NCBI GenBank assembly: GCA_005883625.1
Contig: VBDU01000067.1
Location: 1-44,621 of the forward strand
Source: Chloroflexota bacterium
GTDB taxonomy: Bacteria > Chloroflexota > Limnocylindria > P2-11E
Direction: 5' to 3'
DNA: 44,621 nucleotides
Shown here: positions 1 through 8,011 of the stretch, in pieces
How the letters are laid out: each line of letters opens with the position of its first letter
Numbering within the stretch: position 1 is the stretch's first letter
Made by a program: the position numbers and the translations under genes
Notes under the pieces: model-generated
The model's input: only the letters and a program-made list of their open reading frames with translations
Told to the model about the DNA's origin: nothing
The model's database searches: none

Positions 1-918
1 GATCTGATGCGTCTCGCCGCCGTGGGTCGTGGACAGCAGGAAGACCCTCTCCTTGTCGTGCCGAAGGCCACCTTGCTCCATGAGGTCGCGCCGGCCCACG
101 AGCGCTGACACCGAGAAGCCGTTCGCCATCGACTTGCCGAACGTCGCCAGATCCGGCATCACTCCGAATCGGTGCTGGGCACCGCGGAGCCCGAACCGGA
201 AGCCGGTGATGATCTCGTCGAAGATCAGCACGGCACCGTTCCGGGTGCAGAGCGCCCGGACGCCCTCGAGAAATCCGGGAGCCGGCCAGTCGAGGGCCAT
301 CGGCTCGAGGATGACGGCCGCGATCCGGCCGGCGTGCGCCGCGAACAGCGAGCGGAGCCCGTCCAGCGAGTTGTAAGGGAACGTGAGCGTGAGATCACGG
401 GTCGCCTGCGGGATCCCGGCATTGACCGGGGTCGTGGCGATGAACCAATCGTCGACGCTGAAGAACGGTTGATCGGCGCACGCGACCAAGTCACGGCCGG
501 TGGCCGCCCGCGCGAGGCGCACCGCCGCGGTCGTGACGTCGGATCCGTTCTTCGCGAGCTTGACCATCTCCGCGCTCGGGATGAGCTCGACGATGCGCTC
601 CGCGAGCCGCAGCTCGATCGGCGAAGGCCGCGTGAAGTTCGAGCCCTTCGGCAGCTCCGCCGCCACTGCCTCGATGACACCCTCGTAGGCGTGACCCAGG
701 ATGACGGAGCGCAGCCCCATGCCCCAATCGAGGAATTCGCGCCCGTCCGAGTCCACGACGACGCAACCCGATCCCGACTCGATGAACGCGGGGGTGTTCG
801 AGGAGAACTGGTCGTCCCCCTTGCTGTAGGTATGGGCGCCGGCCGGAATGAGGCGGTGGGCGCGCTCGCGGAGCTCGTTCGCGCTGGCCGATGGACCCGT
901 CGTGAGAGTCCGCTTCAT
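1..918 (-). CDS. Glutamate-1-semialdehyde 2,1-aminomutase-like class III aminotransferase (C-terminus off window)
   Basis: The first 306 codons of a PLP enzyme that runs off the left edge of the window. The frame has ATG at 918 and stays open to base 1. Residues 234-235 are the Asp-Glu of the fold-type I motif FDEIITGFRFG, and K262 in ATFGKSMANG is the expected PLP Schiff-base lysine. The segment around TYSKGDDQF and the HGGETH stretch near the cut fit the glutamate-1-semialdehyde aminomutase subgroup. Its neighbours are glycan genes (NeuC-like epimerase, glycosyltransferase, methyltransferases), so I infer a surface-sugar aminotransferase role rather than haem synthesis; HemL-like paralogues are known in polysaccharide clusters. 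No clear Shine-Dalgarno precedes the ATG, and the gene starts 43 bp after its upstream neighbour ends, so it is probably cotranscribed with it. Confidence 0.88.
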   Translation of the reverse strand, partial: MKRTLTTGPSASANELRERAHRLIPAGAHTYSKGDDQFSSNTPAFIESGSGCVVVDSDGREFLDWGMGLRSVILGHAYEGVIEAVAAELPKGSNFTRPSPIELRLAERIVELIPSAEMVKLAKNGSDVTTAAVRLARAATGRDLVACADQPFFSVDDWFIATTPVNAGIPQATRDLTLTFPYNSLDGLRSLFAAHAGRIAAVILEPMALDWPAPGFLEGVRALCTRNGAVLIFDEIITGFRFGLRGAQHRFGVMPDLATFGKSMANGFSVSALVGRRDLMEQGGLRHDKERVFLLSTTHGGETHQI

Positions 919-961
919 GGGCTCAGGATATTCCCGCACCTGCCGCTGCGGCCCTCCGGCG

Positions 962-2206
962 TCAGGCTTGTCGCGCGATCGCAACGATCTCGTCGGCGAC
1001 GCGCCGCGCGGAGTCGCCAGGCGGGACGAAAAGCTCCCGGGCACGAGCGGCGAGCGCGGGGCCGTCCGTCAGCGCGCGCTTCACGGCGTGGCCGAGCGAA
1101 TCGGTGTCGGTTGCGAGCAGCGCAGCCCCGTGGCGGTAGAGCGGGAGGTCGTCGACGCTCAGGAGCGCGGTGTCGTAGATGCCCGTGCCCGGACCGAGCT
1201 GGATGAGCGGCCGGCCGCGGAGGATCGCCTCGATGGCCGTGGTGGAGCTGACGCTGAGCACGACGTCGGCGGCCGACAGCACGACGTCGAGGGGCTCCTC
1301 GTCGAGCAGGGTCACCCGCGCCTTCGGGACGCCGAGGTACACGTCCGGCTCGGCGTGCCGGAAGTTGGGATGCCGGCGCACCGCGATGCGTGCGCGCGGC
1401 ACCGCGGCCTCGATCGCGGCCACGAGGTCCCGCAGCGCCGGGGCTTCATCCTCTTCGGCCGTGAAGAGGACGAGCGATCCCTCGTCGTCGAGCCCGATCC
1501 GCCGTCGGAGCGCCACGCCGGCGGACGGAGCCAGGGCCGCGAGCCGATCGAAGGAGGGGTTACCGGTGAGACGCACGTGGCTCTCCGGCACGCCGGCGGC
1601 GACCACGTTGGTCGCGGCGATCCTGCTTCCGACACACACGACGTCCGCGATGACATCCGGCACGAACGCGGGGTGGATCCGAGGGTGCAGCCCGAGCACA
1701 TCCTCGATCCGGACCGTCGGGATGCCCATCTCCTGCGCCACGCGCAGGGCGGCGCGCTCGGATTTCGGCGACGTCGTGGCGACGACGACGTCGGGCCGCC
1801 ACAGCTCGATAGCGCGGCGCATCGGACCGAGCTGCAGGAAGGCGTGACGTCCGTATCGCGCATAGCGATCCCTGGCCTCGGACTCGCCCAGCCGGTCGAC
1901 GAGGTCCTCGAAGGACAAGCCGAGGTACGCGGTCGACTCCTCCTTGGAGATTCCGGTCCGCGGATCGTGTGAACCGGCGAGAAGCTCGACGCCGTACCGG
2001 AGCGCGTCGTCGTCGCCTGGCCGCACGAGGTCGCGATAGCCGACGGTCGCGATGCCCGCTGCTCGCAGCTCCGGTCCGGCGGTCGTCGCGCCGAGGACGA
2101 CGAGATCGTCCCAGCCTCTCCGCTGCAGGTCGCGGATGACGGGAATGAGCATCTTCGCGTGGCCGCCGCCGTACGTGACGAAGAGCGCTCGCGGCACCGA
2201 TGACAT
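962..2206 (-). CDS. GT-B-fold glycosyltransferase / UDP-GlcNAc 2-epimerase-like protein
   Basis: A 414-residue protein with an N-terminal Rossmann start (RALFVTYGGGHAKMLIPVI), a central region about an enzyme-recovered address (GNPSFDRL, similar to the GTPGLDHL segment of UDP-GlcNAc 2-epimerases) and a C-terminal nucleotide-binding lobe with SVSSTTAIEAILRGRPLIQLG. This looks like a GT-B glycosyltransferase or CDP-glycerol transferase-like enzyme; the substrate cannot be read. I chose ATG 2206 because GAGAGG stands 6-7 bases upstream. A longer reading to 2335 would overlap the divergent oxidoreductase at 2298 and adds low-complexity residues. The 91-bp gap between the two divergent starts probably carries both promoters. 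The downstream gene is the class III aminotransferase. Confidence 0.75.
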   Translation of the reverse strand: MSSVPRALFVTYGGGHAKMLIPVIRDLQRRGWDDLVVLGATTAGPELRAAGIATVGYRDLVRPGDDDALRYGVELLAGSHDPRTGISKEESTAYLGLSFEDLVDRLGESEARDRYARYGRHAFLQLGPMRRAIELWRPDVVVATTSPKSERAALRVAQEMGIPTVRIEDVLGLHPRIHPAFVPDVIADVVCVGSRIAATNVVAAGVPESHVRLTGNPSFDRLAALAPSAGVALRRRIGLDDEGSLVLFTAEEDEAPALRDLVAAIEAAVPRARIAVRRHPNFRHAEPDVYLGVPKARVTLLDEEPLDVVLSAADVVLSVSSTTAIEAILRGRPLIQLGPGTGIYDTALLSVDDLPLYRHGAALLATDTDSLGHAVKRALTDGPALAARARELFVPPGDSARRVADEIVAIARQA

Positions 2207-2297
2207 ACTGGCCTCTCGCGCCGCCAGCCGCTCGCTCGACGTCGTGGCCGGAGGAAGCCCGTCCGATGCGTTCCAGGGCCCGCGGAGAGCCGAGATC

Positions 2298-3320
2298 ATG
2301 AGGGTCCTCGTCGTCGGGCTGGGCTCGATGGGCAAGCGGCGGGTCCGGGACCTTGTACGCCTCGAAGCCGGGCCTGTCGCGGGGTTCGATCCACGCGAAG
2401 ATCGGCGGACTGAAGCCCGCGAGCGATACGGGATCGACGTCTACACGGACTTCGACGAGGCGCTCACGAGGCACGAGCCCGACGCGGTCGTGGTCTCGAC
2501 GCCGCCGGATCGCCACAAGGAGTACGCGCTCGCATCCGTGTCTCGGGGCCTCCATACGTTCACCGAGCTGAACCTCGATCCAAGCGTCGTCGACGCGCTC
2601 ATCGCGGCGCACCGGGGGCCGGGCATCGTGATCGCACCGTCCGCCACGATGCGTCTCCATCCGGCGATCGTGCGTATGCGGTCGCTGCTCGAAGGGCGCG
2701 CGTTCGGGCCGGCGCTGCTCTTCACCTACCACACCGGCCAGTGGCTGCCGGACTGGCATCCGTGGGAGGACTACCGGGACTTCTTCGCGTCGCGGGCCGC
2801 TACCGGCGCATGCCGTGAGATCCTCGCGATCGAGCTGTCGTGGCTCGTGTGGCTCTTTGGGCCGGTCGACGCCGTGCAGGCGCAGCGCGCGAAGCTGAGC
2901 TCACTGGACGCGGACATCGACGACGTCTATCAGGTCATCCTCGAGTTCCGCTCAAGAGTGCTCGGGCACGTGCTGGTGGACGCGATCGCCCGTCCCGCGG
3001 TGCGCTTCTTCCGGATGTGCGCCGAGGGTGGCACGATCGAATGGGACGCCGGTTCGGGATCGCTCCGGCGCTACGACGTGGCGAGCGCGGCGTGGCAGTC
3101 CGAGACGGAGCAGTCCGCGGGGCTCGAGCCGGACACGGCGGGTCGGGAATCCATGTACTTGAGTGAAATGCGGGACTTCCTCGGCGCGTGTCGGGGCGAC
3201 GCGCCGTACGCGTACGGGCTCGAAGAGGAGCGAGACGTCCTTCGGGTCCTCACGGCGATCGACGACAGTGCCGGCGAGGGTCGGCGCGTCCGTATCGCGC
3301 GCCGCTCCGCGCCCGGCTGA
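2298..3320 (+). CDS. Gfo/Idh/MocA-family oxidoreductase with degenerate EKP motif
   Basis: A 340-residue protein with an N-terminal Rossmann motif (VVGLGSMG, residues 5-12) and VVVSTPPDRH in the usual NAD(P)-site position, followed by a Gfo/Idh C-terminal sheet domain. The family's catalytic EKP motif is read here as E90-L91-N92 (FTELNLDP), so the lysine that normally acts in hydride transfer is missing. The protein may be an atypical member, or not a dehydrogenase at all. ATG 2298 is preceded by GGAGAGC. It is the only plus-strand gene in the first 7 kb, diverging from the GT-B gene and converging on neuC: its TGA ends at 3320 and the neuC stop begins at 3321, with no base between. Its context points to nucleotide-sugar chemistry. 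Confidence 0.85.
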   Translation: MRVLVVGLGSMGKRRVRDLVRLEAGPVAGFDPREDRRTEARERYGIDVYTDFDEALTRHEPDAVVVSTPPDRHKEYALASVSRGLHTFTELNLDPSVVDALIAAHRGPGIVIAPSATMRLHPAIVRMRSLLEGRAFGPALLFTYHTGQWLPDWHPWEDYRDFFASRAATGACREILAIELSWLVWLFGPVDAVQAQRAKLSSLDADIDDVYQVILEFRSRVLGHVLVDAIARPAVRFFRMCAEGGTIEWDAGSGSLRRYDVASAAWQSETEQSAGLEPDTAGRESMYLSEMRDFLGACRGDAPYAYGLEEERDVLRVLTAIDDSAGEGRRVRIARRSAPG

Positions 3321-4505
3321 TCAGAGTCGCCGGCGCCGTGACGCCGGCACCACGAGGCGCTTCGTGAGCAGGCGCTCGTCCAGCGGGACGGACGCGAGCA
3401 GCTTCGCGATGCGCACGCTGGCGCCCGGCCCGCCGTAGGGATTCTTCGCTGCGCGTGCGCGACGCCGGAACGCCGGCGAGAGCGCTCGCCGGACCCCGCG
3501 ACCTATGGACGCGGCGGTCGGCTCCACGTCGATGACGTTCGCGGCGCGGAGCCGGCCGCGCTGGCGATCTCCGACGTTCACCACGGGGAGGCCGAAGGAC
3601 GGCGCTTCGGTGAGTCCGCTCGACGAGTTCCCGACCATGACATCGGCGTGCTTGAGCAGACTCAGGTAGCCGGCGCTGCCGAGATCCGCGACGAATCGGA
3701 CCTCGGAACGCGAGCGCGTGAGCGTCGAAAGCGCGCGGATGATCGGCCGGTACTCCGGATCCGCATTCGGCGCGGTCACCACGACGCGGGCTGGGACCGC
3801 CGCGAGCGCACGCGCGAGCGCACGCGCCTGGCGCGCTGCCTGTCCCGCCTGCAGGGTGACCGGGTGGTAGGTCACGAGGACGAGCGGCCTGCGGTCGTGG
3901 ATCGGGAGGCCGATCCGCGCGAGCGTTTCGGCGAGCGGCGGCAGCGGCGTGCGTCGCAGGTGGTCGAGCCCCGGCGTCCCGACGACGCGGATGCGCCACG
4001 GCTCCTCGCCCATCGCTCGCACGCGCTCCGCGTAGGGACGCGCCGCGACGAGGTGGAGGTGGCTCAGCTTCGTCACGGCGTGCCGGACCGCCTCGTCGAT
4101 GAGGCCTTCGGTCGCTTCGCCGCCGTGGAGGTGCGCGATCGGCACCCGGAACAGCGTGGCGACGGACGCGACCGGAAGCAGCTCGTAGCGATCGCCGAGG
4201 ACGACCACGAGCTCCGGCCGGAGGCGGGCGAACGCCCGGGCCAGGCCCGACGTCATCCGGCCCGTGCTACGAGCGATGTCCTCCTCGGTGCCGGCGCCGA
4301 CGTCGACACGGACCTCGGCGGCGGGGACGAAGCCGTCCGCTCTAATCCGTCGGTACGTCGAGCCGTGCTCTCGCGAGAAGTGCATCCCGGTGACGACCAG
4401 CTGGAGCCGCACGCGGGGATCACGCTCGAGCTCGCGAAGGACCCAGTACAGCAGGCCGTAGTCCGCGCGACTTGTCGTGACGACCGCGATGCGCCGCCGG
4501 GCCAC
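3321..4505 (-). CDS. neuC: NeuC-like UDP-N-acetylglucosamine 2-epimerase (hydrolysing)
   Basis: A 394-residue protein with the typical start ARRRIAVVTTSRADYGLL, a VVVLGDRYELL segment, the HLHGGEATEG motif, GTPGLDHL and the C-terminal GNSSSGLTEAPSFG signature of hydrolysing UDP-GlcNAc 2-epimerases (NeuC/LegG type). Such enzymes release ManNAc or a diacetamido relative for sialic or legionaminic acid synthesis. No NeuB or NeuA is visible in the window, so the end product is unknown. I chose GTG 4505, which gives a length normal for the family and leaves 31 bp after the upstream methyltransferase. The reading frame stays open to 4586, but that extension overlaps the previous gene and looks non-native. 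Shine-Dalgarno is weak. Confidence 0.88.
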   Translation of the reverse strand: MARRRIAVVTTSRADYGLLYWVLRELERDPRVRLQLVVTGMHFSREHGSTYRRIRADGFVPAAEVRVDVGAGTEEDIARSTGRMTSGLARAFARLRPELVVVLGDRYELLPVASVATLFRVPIAHLHGGEATEGLIDEAVRHAVTKLSHLHLVAARPYAERVRAMGEEPWRIRVVGTPGLDHLRRTPLPPLAETLARIGLPIHDRRPLVLVTYHPVTLQAGQAARQARALARALAAVPARVVVTAPNADPEYRPIIRALSTLTRSRSEVRFVADLGSAGYLSLLKHADVMVGNSSSGLTEAPSFGLPVVNVGDRQRGRLRAANVIDVEPTAASIGRGVRRALSPAFRRRARAAKNPYGGPGASVRIAKLLASVPLDERLLTKRLVVPASRRRRL

Positions 4506-4536
4506 GGCTAGGGGGCCGTCGCGCGGTCGACCGGGG

Positions 4537-5439
4537 CTAGTCCCGGACGAGCCAGAGGTTCTGGATCCGGCCCATGGAGAAGACACGACACGGATCCGGC
4601 ACCTTGAAGAGCGAGAACGGCTCCTGCAGGCAGATGAAGCGCTTCTCCACGCGGAACCCGTACGGCTCGAACAGCTTCGCCAGGTGCTTCCGCGGGAAGC
4701 CGCCGAAGTGCCGGTCGTACGGATCCTCGATGTAGATGCCCTTCCGAACGACGCGAGAGAGGTTCTTCACCAGCGCGTCTGCCGAGACATCGTCGAGGAT
4801 CGCGAATACCCCGGTCAGCTCGGCGTAGTCGAAGTAGTTGTCCGGATACGCGATCTCCTTCACCGCGTTGCCGGTGAAGAACTTCATCGTGATGCGCGGG
4901 TCGGGCGCCGTGGTCAGCCGCTGCGCGTTCTCGATGCGCGATGGGCCGAGGTCGATACCGACCACCTCGAGCTCGTGGCCCTTGCCGGTCTTCTTCCACT
5001 CGTCGGCGACGTAGTCGACCAGACGCTGCGTGACGTCGCCATCGCCGCAGGCGCAGTCGAGGATCCGCCGGCAGTCCTCGCCGGCGAAGCGCGGCCAGTT
5101 CACGATGATGTACCACGACTTGCGCAGCTTGAGGTATTCCCATTTCTCGCGCGAGATGGGGCGCGGCACGGTCTCGAAGTACTTCTGGAAGTCGATCTCT
5201 CCGGCCTTGATCTGGTTATTACGCACCGTGTTGTACTTGCGGTAGGCCTGGATCTGGGCGGGCTTGAGCCACCGGAGCCAGCGCTGGATCGGGTGGTAGT
5301 CCTTCTCCGCGGCGTACGGATCGCGGACCATCGGCCACTTCTGCAGCTGCGCGTACTGCTCGGGCGTCGGCTCGAACGGCAGCGTGCCGCCTGCGCCGGT
5401 GAGCCCGCTCGCCCGGATGAGGAACTTGATCAGGCTCAT
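4537..5439 (-). CDS. SAM-dependent methyltransferase
   Basis: A 300-residue class I methyltransferase. The SAM-binding motif I is ILDCACGDGDVTQRL and the acidic post-I residue is in VVGIDLGPSR; a downstream YPDNYFDYAELTGVF segment fits motif IV. The first 100 residues form an unusual aromatic-rich extension (YHPIQRWLRWLKPAQIQAY) that may bind the acceptor. ATG 5439 has a good GGAGG 7-8 bases upstream, which decides the start over the longer open frame to 5580. It lies 28 bp downstream of another methyltransferase and 31 bp ahead of neuC, so sugar or glycolipid methylation is the likely task. The acceptor is not readable from sequence. Confidence 0.85.
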   Translation of the reverse strand: MSLIKFLIRASGLTGAGGTLPFEPTPEQYAQLQKWPMVRDPYAAEKDYHPIQRWLRWLKPAQIQAYRKYNTVRNNQIKAGEIDFQKYFETVPRPISREKWEYLKLRKSWYIIVNWPRFAGEDCRRILDCACGDGDVTQRLVDYVADEWKKTGKGHELEVVGIDLGPSRIENAQRLTTAPDPRITMKFFTGNAVKEIAYPDNYFDYAELTGVFAILDDVSADALVKNLSRVVRKGIYIEDPYDRHFGGFPRKHLAKLFEPYGFRVEKRFICLQEPFSLFKVPDPCRVFSMGRIQNLWLVRD

Positions 5440-5467
5440 CTCTGTACCTCCAACGTAACACCGAGCA

Positions 5468-6307
5468 TCAGAGCGCTCGCAGGCAGACGTACTGAAGGGG
5501 TGCGTAATTTCCCGTGACGGGCAGCGTCGAGCCGAGCATGCGCACGAAGTGTGTGTTGCGGACCGGTCCCTTGAATCCATCCGGAAGCGCCTCGCGCAGC
5601 TCGAGCAGAAGGGCGTGCACGACCCGAGCGACGAAGTAGTGCGTGCTGAGGAAGTTCCGGGCGGGAAGCGGCCGGCCGGCGATCTCCGCGACCACGACGA
5701 AGGCGCCCTTCGCGAACGCGTCGAGCTCGCCCTGCTTGAACCAGCGGTTCTGCCGGGGGATCGGGATCGGGGCCAGGCCCAGCTCGCCGCGGGCTTCGTT
5801 CAGGTTCTGCCAGCCGTCCTCGAATGCCTCGATCAGCACGGCGTGGCCGCCTGGTCGAAGCACTCGACGGATCTCCCGGAGGGCCTCCCGCTGGTGGGCG
5901 GGGTCCTTGAGGTTGATGACGACGCGCTCGGACAGGACGACGTCGAACTCGCCCGCGCCGAACGGAAGCTTGCGCACGTCGGCCTGACGGATCTCGAACG
6001 GGAGCTTCCGCGATGACGCGAGCGCGATGAACTCCTCGAGGTAGTCCGTCCCGACGACGTCCGTGTAGCCGGCATCCCGGAGCCGTTCGAGCAACGTCCC
6101 GTTGCCGCAGCCGACCTCGAGGATCCGTGGCTGGCGACCGAGGGCCGCGGCGATCGCCGCGACGGTCGCGAGCAGCGCCTCGATCTCTTTCGCTCGGATG
6201 ACCTGGTCGGCAAGCGTGGACTCGGGACTCAGGCCGAACCGCTCGACCTGGTCTTCGTAGTAGCCCTTGACCTCGTCCTCGTGCGTCCTCGTGCCCTCGC
6301 CGGCCAT
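5468..6307 (-). CDS. SAM-dependent methyltransferase (class I, Methyltransf_11 type)
   Basis: A 279-residue methyltransferase with motif I ILEVGCGNGTLLERL, acidic residue in VVGTDYLEEF, motif IV FDVVLSERVVINL and post-motif LRPGGHAVLIEAF, all in the canonical order. A C-terminal extension of about 80 residues contains several aromatic residues and probably shapes the acceptor site. ATG 6307 is preceded by GAGAGGT. The gene sits between the formyltransferase (56 bp upstream) and a second methyltransferase (28 bp downstream), within the modification part of the glycan cluster. The intergenic stretch upstream contains a perfect 8-bp inverted repeat and a TATAGT hexamer on the minus strand (6363-6368), which may be a promoter. 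Confidence 0.87.
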   Translation of the reverse strand: MAGEGTRTHEDEVKGYYEDQVERFGLSPESTLADQVIRAKEIEALLATVAAIAAALGRQPRILEVGCGNGTLLERLRDAGYTDVVGTDYLEEFIALASSRKLPFEIRQADVRKLPFGAGEFDVVLSERVVINLKDPAHQREALREIRRVLRPGGHAVLIEAFEDGWQNLNEARGELGLAPIPIPRQNRWFKQGELDAFAKGAFVVVAEIAGRPLPARNFLSTHYFVARVVHALLLELREALPDGFKGPVRNTHFVRMLGSTLPVTGNYAPLQYVCLRAL

Positions 6308-6323
6308 CGACCTCTCAAGCGGG

Positions 6324-6343
6324 TCGACGCAACGGTGCGTCGA
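6324..6343. repeat. Perfect inverted repeat in the methyltransferase leader
   Basis: TCGACGCA (6324-6331) and TGCGTCGA (6336-6343) form an 8-bp stem with a 4-base loop, 17 bases upstream of the methyltransferase ATG at 6307. There is no U-run, so it is not a simple terminator. It could be an operator or a leader hairpin; nothing in the sequence decides. Confidence 0.4.
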
Positions 6344-6363
6344 GATCGCGAGTGACCGCGTGA

Positions 6364-7308
6364 CTATAGAGGAGGGTCCCCGAGCTGATCGCCGACCTCG
6401 ATCGCGGTCGCGCCTCCCGTCTCGATCTCGACGAGCCGCAGGTGGCCATCGCCGGTCCGGACGTGCAGCTCGCCCGCGACCTTGGCGATCACCGTGCCGG
6501 CGATCGCGCCGAGCGCGGATGGTGGCGCCGAGGCGACCGGCAGGAGGCTCCGCCAGACGATCACCTTGCGACCGCGGTGATACGTGTGGGCACCCGGGTA
6601 CGGACGCGCGAGCGCGCGGATGAGGTTGTAGGACACCAGCGTCGGGGCGCTCCAGTCGATCAGTCCGTCGGCCTCGCGGCGCCGGCGCCGGTAGCTCGCG
6701 CGCGTCGCGTCCTGCGGTCTGCTCGTGAGCGTTCCGCTCTCGAGGGCGGGGACGAGCTCGGCGATGCCGGCGCGTTCGAGCGCCTCCACGCGCCGATAGA
6801 GGTCACCTGCGTCGTCGAGGATCCCGATGTCGAAGGAGCGTTGCCACACCACATCGCCGCTGTCGGCCCCGTCAGCGAGGCGGAAGAACGTGAGTCCGCC
6901 GCGGGTGCGTCCCTCGACGAGCGCCCAGATCAGCGGGTGGCGACCGCGGTGCTCCGGCAGGAGCGTCGGGTGCGTTCCGATGGCGCCGAGCCGCGGGACA
7001 TCGCGCGCCTCGCGGTGAACGAGCTGTGGCCAGCCGAGGACGAACATGACATCGGGCGCCCATACGCGCAGCTGCGCGACCGTCGCGCTCGCGTTGACGT
7101 CGGTCACGCGCAGCGCCGGTATGCCACGCGCCGCGGCGACGGCCGCGAGGTCGCGGTAGTCGCTGGTGAATGACGCCCGGCTGGGATCGAGCGCGACGAC
7201 ACCGACCACCACGGCGCCGGACTCAAGGATCGCTTCCAGTCCGGCGACCCCGAGCTCGACCGCGCTCGCGACGACGACGCGGAGAGGCCGAGCATCACGA
7301 CGAGCGAT
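6364..7308 (-). CDS. Formyltransferase (methionyl-tRNA formyltransferase / sugar N-formyltransferase fold) with no canonical start
   Basis: A formyltransferase-fold protein: an N-terminal Rossmann half (RPLRVVVVASAVELG then GLEAILESGAVVVG), the THPTLLPEHRGRHP substrate loop, DSGDVVWQ with the conserved aspartate, and a small C-terminal domain resembling the Fmt C-terminal lobe. The Asn-x-His of the catalytic triad reads Gly-Thr-His, so the usual asparagine is absent. Starting at GTG 7212 would remove the first beta strand and helix, which are clearly coding. Between the in-frame stop at 7318-7320 and 7212 there is no ATG, GTG or TTG. I therefore place the start at ATC 7308, 11 bases after GGAGGT, as the least bad choice. 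Its glycan neighbours favour N-formylation of an amino sugar over initiator tRNA. Confidence 0.75.
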   Translation of the reverse strand: MARRDARPLRVVVASAVELGVAGLEAILESGAVVVGVVALDPSRASFTSDYRDLAAVAAARGIPALRVTDVNASATVAQLRVWAPDVMFVLGWPQLVHREARDVPRLGAIGTHPTLLPEHRGRHPLIWALVEGRTRGGLTFFRLADGADSGDVVWQRSFDIGILDDAGDLYRRVEALERAGIAELVPALESGTLTSRPQDATRASYRRRRREADGLIDWSAPTLVSYNLIRALARPYPGAHTYHRGRKVIVWRSLLPVASAPPSALGAIAGTVIAKVAGELHVRTGDGHLRLVEIETGGATAIEVGDQLGDPPL

Positions 7309-7329
7309 GACCGAAGCCTACCTCCAGCC

Positions 7330-8007
7330 ATGGGTATTCTCAGCTCGGTGAGCTCCGTCCTCGTGCTGGCGAGCCATCCCGATGACGAAACGCTGGGCTG
7401 CGGTGGCACGCTGCTGCGTCATCGCTCCCTGGGGGACACGCTGACCTGGTGCATCGGGACCAGGCCGACCGCGCCGACGTGGAGCGAGACCGTCATCAAG
7501 GCAAAAGAGCGAGAGATCGAGCAGGTCGCCGCCGCCTACGGGTTCGCGCGCGTGCATCGCCTCGGGCATCCGGCCACCCGGCTCGCCGAGGTCGACCGAT
7601 CCATCGTCATCTCGCAGCTACGCGAAGTCGCGGCCGAAGCCAAGGCTGACACGGTCTACTGCGTCGCCGGGGAGGACATCCACCAGGATCATCAGGCGCT
7701 CTTCGCCGCCGCGGCATCGGCGTTCAAGCCGTTCCGGTCGGCGGTGCGGAGCCTGCTGACGTACGAGACGATCTCGTCGACGGATCTGGCCTCCCCGTCA
7801 GCCCCGGCGTTCCGCCCGAACGTGTTCACCGACATCGGTGCCTTCATCGACGAGAAGCTGCGCATCCTCGCGCTCTACGAGAGCGAGATCGCCACCGCGC
7901 CGTTCCCGCGGTCGCCTGAGACCGTTCGCGCGCTCGCGCAGGTCCGCGGTGCGGCCGCGGGCGTGCGCTACGCCGAAGCGTTCCAGTCCATACGAGAGTC
8001 GCGCTGA
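7330..8007 (+). CDS. PIG-L / LmbE-family deacetylase
   Basis: A 225-residue protein with the family's zinc-binding motif HPDDE at residues 16-20 and a second DIHQDHQ motif that supplies another metal-ligand histidine. LmbE-like enzymes remove the N-acetyl group from GlcNAc-type sugars, including glycolipid and thiol-conjugate precursors. It is divergent from the formyltransferase and followed 4 bp later by a methyltransferase. ATG 7330 gives an 8-residue lead before the first strand; GTG 7348 is an alternative, and neither has a convincing Shine-Dalgarno. A deacetylase beside a formyltransferase suggests exchange of N-acetyl for N-formyl on a sugar, which is inference. Confidence 0.88.
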   Translation: MGILSSVSSVLVLASHPDDETLGCGGTLLRHRSLGDTLTWCIGTRPTAPTWSETVIKAKEREIEQVAAAYGFARVHRLGHPATRLAEVDRSIVISQLREVAAEAKADTVYCVAGEDIHQDHQALFAAAASAFKPFRSAVRSLLTYETISSTDLASPSAPAFRPNVFTDIGAFIDEKLRILALYESEIATAPFPRSPETVRALAQVRGAAAGVRYAEAFQSIRESR

Positions 8008-8011
8008 CCGC

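Noticed and set aside
172..1206. A plus-strand open frame of 344 codons at the left edge
   Set aside because: It is antisense to the class III aminotransferase, whose PLP lysine and family motifs are present on the minus strand.
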